Below are positions 17,233 to 22,944 of a DNA stretch of 36,515 bases, in pieces. The stretch is from a virus, in IMG/VR virus record IMGVR_UViG_3300030118_001151, positions 1-36,515 of that record; one strand, given 5' to 3'. The notes beneath the pieces were generated by a model. It was not told the DNA's origin. It searched no databases and saw nothing but the letters and a program-made list of their open reading frames with translations. The number at the start of each line of letters is the position of its first letter. Within the stretch, counting starts at the first letter, position 1. A program made the position numbers and the translations under genes.

Positions 17233-18504
17233 TTATAAAATCCTGTAATTATTATCTGCTACACTTTGTGGAGCCGATTGTCTAGTATTAATTTCTTGCA
17301 AACCAACAGCAAGATACCTCATGGCATCACACGCATGGCTGCTCCAGTCGTGGACAGGTTTTGATCTAAACATTCTGTTTTTATCAATATACTTCCTGTG
17401 GTAATGTCTTAACGCATCTATTAAGTTTTTGCAATGATCTACATCAATCCAGCATCTAGGTAACATCATTGTTGTTGCGTGGATTCCATCTTCTAATGGA
17501 ATTTTTGGTACGACTTTAAACCTTAATCCTAATTGCGTAGCGACCTCTCTCCGAGTTTTACCATTTCCAAATTCGGTAACTTCAATGTCGTGTGGTGCAA
17601 AGTGATCTTTGTAGATATAATCTTTTTCATTAATCATCTTAATGTAATAAGGTAGACCTTGACCTTTCTCCTCATGGTAATCTATTATGTTAATGCTTCT
17701 GCCGAGCTGTTGATAAAATATTATACTACTGTGATCGGAAACCCCAAGATCCCATGCTGTAGATACTGGTAAGGCAGGATCGTAAGGAACTCTTGTAAGT
17801 TGTTTATCATCATCTAACTTTGCGATAACATCTCCATACACTGCTCCTTCAATGTTGGCTATCCAATCACATTCAAATTCTTGTAGGTACTTCTTCTCTC
17901 CCATTACTTCTTTTGCCTTGACCAACTCATCATTGTCTACAATCTTAGTATCTGATGCTTTAGCTTTGTAGTTAAACCAATCTTCCGCACCTTGTGCGTG
18001 TTGGTATAGTTCATAAAAGTTGTTGTTCATTCCCATAGGTGTACCAATAAAGACACAGTAGCCTTTTCTGTCAGATAGTGCTGGTCTAATTATTTCTGGA
18101 AATAACTTACTATTGACGTTTGCGTACTCATCAATTACGCAGCCATCAAGATATATACCTCTTAACCCATCTGGAGATTCGGAGCCTAGCAAGGTGATCC
18201 TAGCACCATTAGGTAGGTCTACACGCAGCTCTGTTTCGTTAAATTTGGTGTGGGGTATTTTAGCGGTAAACTGTTTCATATAATCCCATGCGATAGACTT
18301 TGCTTGTTTAAAGGTGGGTGCAATGTAAGCAAACCTAGGGTTGTTAAGTTTAGACAGTAATGCTGACCTAATTAGGTGGTTGATCATGCACACTGTTTTG
18401 CCAAATCTTCTATGGCATACTAATACATTCCATCTATGTTTATCTATTTCTCTATGTAAATGAGCTTGATGCTTCCTTGGTGTGTAGGGTATTTTAATAT
18501 CCAT
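17233..18504 (-). CDS. terL: Terminase large subunit, 423 aa
   Basis: ATP-driven DNA packaging motor and nuclease. The N-terminal ATPase has Walker A 'CHRRFGKT' (residues 30-37), Walker B 'LDGCVIDE' (about 119-126) and the coupling segment 'VFIGTPMG' (151-158). The C-terminal RNase H-like nuclease has 'TAWDLGVSDHSSIIFY' (Asp near 252) and a closing 'HACDAMRYLAVGL' (Asp near 393). Length fits the shorter terL proteins of podoviruses and gene-transfer-like phages. It opens the structural operon, but no terS lies immediately upstream; the candidate small subunit is about 4 kb away at 22471-22944. Confidence 0.95.
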   Translation of the reverse strand: MDIKIPYTPRKHQAHLHREIDKHRWNVLVCHRRFGKTVCMINHLIRSALLSKLNNPRFAYIAPTFKQAKSIAWDYMKQFTAKIPHTKFNETELRVDLPNGARITLLGSESPDGLRGIYLDGCVIDEYANVNSKLFPEIIRPALSDRKGYCVFIGTPMGMNNNFYELYQHAQGAEDWFNYKAKASDTKIVDNDELVKAKEVMGEKKYLQEFECDWIANIEGAVYGDVIAKLDDDKQLTRVPYDPALPVSTAWDLGVSDHSSIIFYQQLGRSINIIDYHEEKGQGLPYYIKMINEKDYIYKDHFAPHDIEVTEFGNGKTRREVATQLGLRFKVVPKIPLEDGIHATTMMLPRCWIDVDHCKNLIDALRHYHRKYIDKNRMFRSKPVHDWSSHACDAMRYLAVGLQEINTRQSAPQSVADNNYRIL

Positions 18505-18506
18505 AT

Positions 18507-18695
18507 TTAGTGTATCATGTCTGACTTCATACCAGATAGAGGTTGGTAATCAAAACCCATATTGAGCATAGCATAGCTAATAAATAGATCGGCTGCTACT
18601 TTATTGGGAAATCCATAAAACTTAATAATTACGTTGTTTGTATTTTCCTCAATATAAGCAACTGAATCTAAATCATCTGCAGTAAAGTAATCCAT
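18507..18695 (-). CDS. Small protein of unknown function upstream of terL, 62 aa
   Basis: A 62-residue acidic ORF reading 'DYFTADDLDSVAYIEENTNN' then 'VIIKFYGFPNKVAADLFISYA'. It ends 2 bp before terL. The alternating strand and helix pattern looks like a compact folded protein, but I do not recognise a family. The Shine-Dalgarno is poor. It is the first gene of the leftward late transcript. Confidence 0.7.
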   Translation of the reverse strand: MDYFTADDLDSVAYIEENTNNVIIKFYGFPNKVAADLFISYAMLNMGFDYQPLSGMKSDMIH

Positions 18696-18962
18696 ATACT
18701 ACATCTAGTGCATTTTAAAAAAAAATAAAACAGAAAAGTGTTTGTGTATAAAGAGGTGGGTGGCTCTAAGGGTGTCCTCAAGTCCGGTCTATATATAGAA
18801 AGAAAACTGCGGGTAAAATCTTGGGTATATGCTAAATTTAAAAATCAAAAAACTAGATAATCTCAGCTAAAATATATCCATTACAGATTAGTGATAATAG
18901 AAAGTTATTGGTAACTATTTAATTAATTAAATAATTTTTAATAGATAGATCAGAAATACTGT

Positions 18963-18994
18963 CGTTTGTTTTATCGTGAGAAAAAAAACAAACG
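18963..18994. repeat. Perfect 10-bp inverted repeat in the control region
   Basis: CGTTTGTTTT (18963-18972) and AAAACAAACG (18985-18994) are exact inverted copies separated by 12 bp. Transcribed in either direction, this forms a hairpin whose inner half is A-U rich. It could be an operator for a dimeric regulator, an origin element or a weak bidirectional terminator between the two arms. Confidence 0.75.
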
Positions 18995-19041
18995 CTGTTT
19001 ATAAATGGATACGATCTTTTATAAACTTTAATTATAAAATT

Positions 19042-19086
19042 TATTCTTGGTCCTTTTTATTCTTGGTCCTTTATTTCTGGTCCTTC
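19042..19086 (+). repeat. Three iteron-like repeats
   Basis: TATTCTTGGTCCTTT occurs exactly at 19042-19056 and 19058-19072, and a near copy, TATTTCTGGTCCTTC, follows at 19072-19086. Spacing is 14-16 bp. Tandem short direct repeats beside an A/T-rich stretch are the usual form of binding sites for a replication initiator or early regulator. Confidence 0.75.
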
Positions 19087-19133
19087 ATTAAATAAACATT
19101 AGAACAATTCTAAACTGTAAATATACAACACTG

Positions 19134-19161
19134 TTGCAAATATATCACACAAATAAATAAT
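19134..19161 (+). promoter_or_regulatory. Candidate sigma-70 promoter for early genes
   Basis: TTGCAA (19134-19139, four of six against TTGACA), a 16-bp spacer, then AATAAT (19156-19161, five of six against TATAAT). It lies about 90 bp upstream of the first early gene. In such A/T-rich DNA near matches arise by chance, so this is only a candidate, though host-type promoters are expected because no phage RNA polymerase is present. Confidence 0.4.
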
Positions 19162-19248
19162 AAATCTTTTTTGTATATGCCTTAATTATGCCTTATTAAT
19201 TTAAGATGCTTTGTTATGAAAAAAAACAAATCAACCAAAGGAAACACA

Positions 19249-19431
19249 ATGAATAAATCTTATATTTTAATAAACAAGTTAGATGTCAAATATAGAGAAA
19301 TTGAAAACTTTGATAATCAATTTGATGTTTTTAATTTTATATGTGGTCAATTAACTGACAAACAATTAAAAACTTGCTTAGCTTATGCAAGATCAAAACA
19401 AAAACAAGATAAATTAGAAGGGAATAAATAA
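19249..19431 (+). CDS. First early gene, small protein of unknown function, 60 aa
   Basis: I chose the ATG at 19249 over one at 19216 because AAAGGAAAC precedes it at proper distance and the upstream 11 codons are low-complexity Lys/Asn/Thr. The protein reads 'MNKSYILINKLDVKYREIEN', then 'FNFICGQLTDKQLKTCLAYA' and a charged tail. It is helical and unknown to me. Its stop overlaps the next ATG (TAATG), so the two are coupled. Confidence 0.75.
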   Translation: MNKSYILINKLDVKYREIENFDNQFDVFNFICGQLTDKQLKTCLAYARSKQKQDKLEGNK

Positions 19432-19649
19432 TGCAAAAATATAAACACAAAATAAATAATTGTGAAGATTGTGAAGGTCATGGATATTTTCAAGAAGTTG
19501 AAAGTAGTGGATTGATTTCAAAAAAGGACCCATATCACAAACCACACATTGAGAGATGTGATACTTGTCAATTCTTTACAAGTGATCTTGAAGCTGTTGG
19601 TTTTCATGCCACAAAATTGACACAAAAACAAATTAAATTTATTAAATAA
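19431..19649 (+). CDS. Small zinc-ribbon-like protein, 72 aa
   Basis: Two CxxC pairs, 'NCEDCEGHGYF' near the N-terminus and 'ERCDTCQFFTSD' about 30 residues later, give a four-cysteine zinc-binding pattern. The end, 'VGFHATKLTQKQIKFI', is basic. Small zinc proteins of this type are frequent in phage early regions, often as host-takeover or nucleic-acid-binding factors. No function can be assigned. Confidence 0.75.
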   Translation: MQKYKHKINNCEDCEGHGYFQEVESSGLISKKDPYHKPHIERCDTCQFFTSDLEAVGFHATKLTQKQIKFIK

Positions 19650-19673
19650 ACAACTAAGAAAGGAACAAAAAAA

Positions 19674-19955
19674 ATGACAAAAAAAATAACATTAAAATTC
19701 TATGATAATGAAAGTCATGGATATATTAAAATATCAAAATATGATCTTGAAGCATTTGATATAAATATAAAAGATTTTTCAGAATATTCATACTACAACT
19801 ATGAAAATGGTTGTTATTATTTTGAAGAAGATTGTGATGCAACTCTTTTAATAGATAAACTTAATGACAATGGTTACGAAGTCAATTTTGATACTAAACA
19901 TGTTAATTGTTATTATTTTGATAAACCTATATTTTCAAGAATAAATGTTGCCTAA
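19674..19955 (+). CDS. Acidic Tyr/Asp-rich early protein, 93 aa
   Basis: Highly acidic and aromatic: 'SKYDLEAFDINIKDFSEYSY', then 'GCYYFEEDCDATLLIDKLND'. The charge distribution recalls DNA-mimic inhibitors, but no specific similarity is recognised, and the composition is partly driven by A/T-rich codons. It has a strong cassette-type Shine-Dalgarno (AAGAAAGGAAC) before the ATG at 19674. Confidence 0.72.
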   Translation: MTKKITLKFYDNESHGYIKISKYDLEAFDINIKDFSEYSYYNYENGCYYFEEDCDATLLIDKLNDNGYEVNFDTKHVNCYYFDKPIFSRINVA

Positions 19956-20007
19956 ATCTAGCCGTATTTATTTATTAACTTTAATTAACTAACGAAAGGA
20001 AACTAAA

Positions 20008-20307
20008 ATGAAAGTACAAAACATGACAAGCCGAGCCGGTAACAAGGTCGCAAATCAATTTATAATTACTGATGACAAAGGCAACGAATATTTCCAAAGT
20101 TATCGTTCAATAATTGCAAAAAAAGATTATAACGATCATTCTGATCAAGTTGGACAAGGTGGTGTTAAAATATATCTTGATGAAAAATATTGGAACTATA
20201 GCAACACAACATCAAAATATAGAAATGATTTTTTAGATGAAGGTATTGCGATCACTAGATCAAAAATTAAATCTGGAGAGTACATCTTAACAGACTTAAA
20301 CAAATAG
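20008..20307 (+). CDS. DUF8033-like early protein, 99 aa
   Basis: Opening 'MKVQNMTSRAGNKVANQFII', then 'GNEYFQSYRSIIAKKD', 'YLDEKYWNYSNTTSKYRNDFL' and 'RSKIKSGEYILTDLN'. This is the conserved plan of a small phage protein family I know as DUF8033, of unknown function, common in marine phages. The length matches. The Shine-Dalgarno is AACGAAAGGAAAC. Codon use here is less extreme than in neighbours (for example AGCCGAGCCGGT), hinting at a more conserved gene. Confidence 0.82.
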   Translation: MKVQNMTSRAGNKVANQFIITDDKGNEYFQSYRSIIAKKDYNDHSDQVGQGGVKIYLDEKYWNYSNTTSKYRNDFLDEGIAITRSKIKSGEYILTDLNK

Positions 20308-20317
20308 AAAGGGAACT

Positions 20318-20476
20318 ATGACAAATCAAGAACTAAAAAAGAAAGTTATATCATCAATGAAAAAAGATGATGAACTAAAAAAATATGTAAAAGATTTTCA
20401 AGACTTATCAACTGAACAATTTGATATTTTAATGAAAATTATAGACAGAGCATATTTAAAAGTAAAAAACAAATAG
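20318..20476 (+). CDS. Small helical early protein, 52 aa
   Basis: ATG at 20318 follows AGAAAGGGAAC. The protein 'MTNQELKKKVISSMKKDDEL' then 'FQDLSTEQFDILMKIIDRAY' is entirely helical and amphipathic. Unknown family. Its stop lies inside the next gene's ribosome-binding cassette. Confidence 0.7.
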   Translation: MTNQELKKKVISSMKKDDELKKYVKDFQDLSTEQFDILMKIIDRAYLKVKNK

Positions 20477-20488
20477 AAAGCGAGGACC

Positions 20489-20671
20489 ATGAATAAAAAT
20501 AAATGGATAAACTTTAATAAACCAATGTTTATTGGAATAGATTATGATTGTAAATTTAACCCATTAAAAGATTGGCAACAAGCATTAAAATTAAAAATTG
20601 ATGATGACACTATTGGTTATGATTTTAAAATTGTTGCATATAAAAAAATAAAAATAGAAAGCGAGGAATAA
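20489..20671 (+). CDS. Small early protein, 60 aa
   Basis: Reads 'KWINFNKPMFIGIDYDCKFN', then 'DWQQALKLKIDDDTIGYDFK' and ends in 'KIESEE', where the last residues come from the next gene's Shine-Dalgarno cassette. Beta-strand-like pattern, unknown family. The next gene starts immediately after its stop. Confidence 0.7.
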   Translation: MNKNKWINFNKPMFIGIDYDCKFNPLKDWQQALKLKIDDDTIGYDFKIVAYKKIKIESEE

Positions 20672-20842
20672 ATGAAAGTTAAGGAATTAATAAAAAAATT
20701 AAAATCTTGTGATCAAAATAAAGATTTAAGATTTTATTATTTAAAAAATAATACTTTAAATGGCTGTCAATATGAAACAATAATTGAAATTGATGAACAA
20801 GTAGAATTGACAATTCAAGATGACACAGAAAGCGAGGAATAA
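20672..20842 (+). CDS. Small early protein, 56 aa
   Basis: Starts right after the previous stop behind GAAAGCGAGGAATAA. Reads 'MKVKELIKKLKSCDQNKDLR', then an acidic second half ending in 'DDTESEE'. From memory, the opening 'K-E-L-I-K-x-L' resembles small phage proteins of about this size. The function is unknown. Confidence 0.68.
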   Translation: MKVKELIKKLKSCDQNKDLRFYYLKNNTLNGCQYETIIEIDEQVELTIQDDTESEE

Positions 20843-20932
20843 ATGGAAACAATAATAACTTTATTAGGTGTAGGATATTTTATAGCTTTTATTATAATAG
20901 CTGTATTAGGTATAATGGCAACAATAGACTAG
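20843..20932 (+). CDS. Single-span membrane micropeptide, 29 aa
   Basis: ATG at 20843 sits directly after the stop of the previous gene and behind the AGAAAGCGAGG cassette. The product 'METIITLLGVGYFIAFIIIA' continues hydrophobic almost to the end, so it is one transmembrane helix with a short acidic tail. A role in the host membrane is likely, such as envelope modification, superinfection exclusion or inhibition, but cannot be specified. Good start signals argue for a real gene despite its size. Confidence 0.66.
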   Translation: METIITLLGVGYFIAFIIIAVLGIMATID

Positions 20933-20942
20933 AAAGGGAAAT

Positions 20943-21116
20943 ATGAATAAAAAAGTAGATGAATTAGGTAAAATGATTGATAATTGGAACAAGTACTTAG
21001 ATAAATTAAAGCAAGAAGAAGAACAAAATCTTGCCATATTTTATGATTATGATTTAGAGCCATTACCAAATGATTTGGTTGATATGGTAAATGAAAAAAA
21101 CAAAAGGGAAAAATAA
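20943..21116 (+). CDS. Small acidic helical early protein, 57 aa
   Basis: ATG at 20943 follows AGAAAGGGAAAT. Reads 'KVDELGKMIDNWNKYLDKLK', then acidic 'QEEEQNLAIFYDYDLEPLPN'. Amphipathic helices with a short loop; unknown family. The stop is 1 bp before the next ATG, in the same AAAGGGAAAAATAAA context. Confidence 0.68.
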   Translation: MNKKVDELGKMIDNWNKYLDKLKQEEEQNLAIFYDYDLEPLPNDLVDMVNEKNKREK

Positions 21117-21117
21117 A

Positions 21118-21339
21118 ATGGAATACAATAGCAAATGCGGGAGATACCATACTTATATTGGTCATGTGGTTTTTAATGACACAATGAGTAAATTTAAAGA
21201 TGAAGATAGCTGGTTTGTTGATGTGGTCAGTAAAAATAAATACATTGTAGATGAAGATTTTTACTCTGACTACAATGACGCATTAATAACATTTAAAGAA
21301 GCTAAAAAACAAATACAAAAAGATGAAAGGGAAAAATAA
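21118..21339 (+). CDS. Small early protein, 73 aa
   Basis: I chose the ATG at 21118 rather than 21091, because AAAGGGAAAAATAAA lies at proper distance and the longer form would overlap the previous gene. Reads 'MEYNSKCGRYHTYIGHVVFN', then 'EDSWFVDVVSKNKYIVDEDF' and a helical charged tail. Unknown family, alpha/beta in appearance. Confidence 0.7.
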   Translation: MEYNSKCGRYHTYIGHVVFNDTMSKFKDEDSWFVDVVSKNKYIVDEDFYSDYNDALITFKEAKKQIQKDEREK

Positions 21340-21588
21340 ATGATAAAAGCAATTAAATTATTAGGATTTAAAAGTTGGTTATGGTGGAAAAAAAAGGAAC
21401 TAACTTATAAATTTAAACAACGAAGATATTGGAAAGCGGTTGAAGTTATGAATGAAGTGTTAAACAGAAAATTGCAACAAGTAAATCAAGAGCCTAAAGA
21501 AAAAATATGGAAAGACCAAGCCTTTGAATTAAGAAGTGCGATTGAATTAGTTGAAGAAGATATACCATATCTTGACCCACATTATTAA
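21340..21588 (+). CDS. Basic Trp-rich early protein, 82 aa
   Basis: The stop of the previous gene is followed at once by this ATG. The N-terminus 'KLLGFKSWLWWKKKELTYKF' is basic and aromatic and could bind membrane or nucleic acid. The rest is a long helix ending 'ELRSAIELVEEDIPYLDPHY'. Unknown family. The stop overlaps the next ATG (TAATG). Confidence 0.7.
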   Translation: MIKAIKLLGFKSWLWWKKKELTYKFKQRRYWKAVEVMNEVLNRKLQQVNQEPKEKIWKDQAFELRSAIELVEEDIPYLDPHY

Positions 21589-21737
21589 TGAATAAACAAC
21601 TACAACAACAAAATTTAAAAGAACTTATGAGATTAACACTCATAAATATTTTAAATGCTAAAGGTGTAATATACACCTATTATAAACAACAAGAAAGGAA
21701 ACTAAATGAACAAGGAAAGCAAATTAACAGAACATGA
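21588..21737 (+). CDS. Small Gln-rich early protein, 49 aa
   Basis: The ATG overlaps the previous stop (TAATG). Reads 'MNKQLQQQNLKELMRLTLIN', then 'AKGVIYTYYKQQERKLNEQG'. Its last 32 bp overlap the next gene in another frame, and its 3' part contains that gene's Shine-Dalgarno cassette. Unknown function, moderate confidence. Confidence 0.6.
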   Translation: MNKQLQQQNLKELMRLTLINILNAKGVIYTYYKQQERKLNEQGKQINRT

Positions 21738-21861
21738 ATTAATCAAAAGACTTGATAATGAGTTTGATGATGTAGATTTTTCAATAAGAGATTGTGCAAC
21801 AAAAGGTGTTATTGCTAAAGTTTATTTTTATGAAAAAAAACTAGAACAAGAAAAACAATAA
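21706..21861 (+). CDS. Small early protein, 51 aa
   Basis: ATG at 21706 follows CAAGAAAGGAAACTAA. Reads 'LTEHELIKRLDNEFDDVDFS', then 'CATKGVIAKVYFYEKKLEQE'. It overlaps the previous ORF by 32 bp. Unknown family. Confidence 0.66.
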   Translation: MNKESKLTEHELIKRLDNEFDDVDFSIRDCATKGVIAKVYFYEKKLEQEKQ

Positions 21862-21878
21862 ACAAGAAAGGGAAAATA

Positions 21879-22094
21879 ATGTACATAGACAAATACAAAG
21901 TAGAAATAAAAGGTAATAAATATCACGAGAAAACTCATAAGAAAATGACAGATCAAGTGTTAGCTACCTATGAAAGCAATGATGGTATGAATATTAAAGA
22001 ATTAGCAAATATTCTTGAACAACTTGCGGATAGCCATCAAGCACATAACAATATTACTTTTAATATTGTAATGAAACAATACGATCACGATTAA
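21879..22094 (+). CDS. Small early protein, 71 aa
   Basis: A clear Shine-Dalgarno (AAGAAAGGGAAAATA) precedes the ATG at 21879. Reads 'KYKVEIKGNKYHEKTHKKMT', then 'MNIKELANILEQLADSHQAH'. The second half forms a helix-turn-helix-like pair of helices, but no recognisable DNA-binding motif. Unknown family. Confidence 0.7.
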   Translation: MYIDKYKVEIKGNKYHEKTHKKMTDQVLATYESNDGMNIKELANILEQLADSHQAHNNITFNIVMKQYDHD

Positions 22095-22110
22095 GAAAGG
22101 AAAAAATAAA

Positions 22111-22293
22111 ATGGAATATATAAATTTAGATTTTGTAAAACCAGATAAAAATTGTGTAAGTTGTGATCATTATAATGACTATACTTGTTTTGAGTGTGAA
22201 CATTTACAAGTGAAAAAAAAATATCCTAATGCAGTTTATGACGTATATGTAATTCCACCAGAGTGGTATATAAAAAAAATAGAAGGGAGATAA
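22111..22293 (+). CDS. Cys-rich small early protein, 60 aa
   Basis: 'NCVSCDHYNDYTCFECEHLQ' gives a CxxC...CxxC pattern in residues 15-30, likely one zinc site, followed by 'VYDVYVIPPEWYIKKIEGR'. Small Cys4 proteins of this type are common in phage early operons. Function unknown. Confidence 0.7.
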   Translation: MEYINLDFVKPDKNCVSCDHYNDYTCFECEHLQVKKKYPNAVYDVYVIPPEWYIKKIEGR

Positions 22294-22294
22294 A

Positions 22295-22474
22295 ATGAAA
22301 AAATATAAAATAGTTATTTATGATCCATATAAAGTTTATGAACATAGTGATTTATTAAGTAATGAAACACAAGCATTAGAGATAACAAGTGGAGATGATG
22401 GTATTCCAGAATTTAAAAATAGATCAGAAGTTAAAGAGTGGATAAAAGATTATATTGAAATATTAGAATATTAA
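22295..22474 (+). CDS. Last gene of the early small-ORF train, 59 aa
   Basis: ATG at 22295 follows AGAAGGGAGATAAA. Reads 'KKYKIVIYDPYKVYEHSDLL', then 'DDGIPEFKNRSEVKEWIKDY'. Its beta-strand start and helical end look like a folded protein. The stop overlaps the end of the convergent terS candidate by 4 bp, so transcripts from both sides collide here. Confidence 0.7.
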   Translation: MKKYKIVIYDPYKVYEHSDLLSNETQALEITSGDDGIPEFKNRSEVKEWIKDYIEILEY

Positions 22475-22944
22475 TCTTTATTATCAGAGGGTATATCAAC
22501 TATATCCTCTGATACATCAATCATATCACTTTGATTATCTTCCCATGAAATTTTAATTGATTGATCAGTTTTAACATTCTGGACCTTATTATCTGAATAT
22601 AAATCTGTAAGTTTGTTAGCCAAAAAGGTAATGAACTTTGTTTTTTCCCTTATCCATAGTATCTGATTAGGGTTTTCTATCTCTTGGTACTGAAAGACTT
22701 GCAATAATTTATCTATTAAAGTTTGAACACCATTTTTTCTAGCTTCAGTTATTCTTTCATTCATCTCGGGATTTTTTTTTAAGAAATGATAAAATTTCAT
22801 CAAGCTGAACTCGTACTGTTTTTCCTCTAGTATTTCGGTAAGAGTTAGACCTCTCGTGAGTTTTTCGCAAATTGTATCGGCTTGGCTCGTTGTTATCAAT
22901 TCTGACTTTGACTTGGTTGTAATAGTATTCTTTGAGTTGGTCAT
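22471..22944 (-). CDS. terS: Terminase small subunit, Sf6 type, 157 aa
   Basis: Recognises phage DNA and starts packaging with TerL. Residues 20-75 fit the Sf6-type small terminase: 'QADTICEKLTRGLTLTEI' is the DNA-binding helix-turn-helix opening (A-D-x-I-C-x-x-L-x-x-G), 'LMKFYHFLKKNPEMNERI' corresponds to the recognition helix and 'W-L-x-x-N-P-E-F' element, and 'EARKNGVQTLIDKLL' starts the oligomerisation helices. A later 'IREKTKFITFLANKL' parallels the family's K-W-x-A-S-K-L segment. It is about 4 kb from terL, in a leftward island, and its first 188 bp overlap the upstream gene in another frame. Confidence 0.82.
   Translation of the reverse strand: MTNSKNTITTKSKSELITTSQADTICEKLTRGLTLTEILEEKQYEFSLMKFYHFLKKNPEMNERITEARKNGVQTLIDKLLQVFQYQEIENPNQILWIREKTKFITFLANKLTDLYSDNKVQNVKTDQSIKISWEDNQSDMIDVSEDIVDIPSDNKD
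22482..22514. terminator. Hairpin at the convergent junction
   Basis: TATCAGAGG (22482-22490) and CCTCTGATA (22506-22514) are exact inverted copies; with an inner ATAT pairing the stem reaches 13 bp with a 2-nt bulge. It lies inside the 3' end of terS, 8 bp past the stop of the last early gene. No T-run follows on either side, so intrinsic termination is uncertain. It could still block or process rightward transcripts. Confidence 0.5.

Larger units (their letters stand above)
18696..19248. promoter_or_regulatory. Divergent control region between late and early genes
   Basis: About 550 bp without a convincing gene, between leftward terL-side genes and rightward early genes. It holds a G+C-richer islet around 18756-18800, long A/T tracts (such as TTTAATTAATTAAATAA near 18918), a 10-bp inverted repeat (18963-18994), three iteron-like repeats (19042-19086), a promoter candidate (19134-19161) and TATGCCTTA twice, at 19176-19184 and 19187-19195. 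For the leftward transcript, TTTACC and TATATA on the minus strand near 18805-18833 are a weak promoter candidate. It is the only large non-coding region, so it probably holds promoters and perhaps the replication origin or packaging signal. Confidence 0.8.
20475..20845 (+). repeat. Triplicated ribosome-binding cassette AGAAAGCGAGG
   Basis: The 11-mer AGAAAGCGAGG occurs at 20475-20485, 20656-20666 and 20827-20837. Each copy lies just before an ATG, and the last two continue identically to GAATAAATG. The repeat also encodes the C-terminal 'ESEE' plus stop of the two upstream genes. Related AGAAAGG(G)AA cassettes precede most other genes from 19.66 to 22.11 kb. The pattern suggests gene units that duplicate or insert with their own translation-start module. 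Confidence 0.85.

Noticed and set aside
19042-19086. CRISPR array
   Set aside because: Only three short repeats with spacers of 0-1 bp; this is iteron-like, not repeat-spacer.
22757-22944. Sequencing frameshift splitting a single terS gene
   Set aside because: The TerS frame upstream of the A9 run encodes a well-formed Sf6-type helix-turn-helix, and the other frame stays open and protein-like to its stop, so two overlapping genes fit better than one broken gene. Raw reads could still change this.
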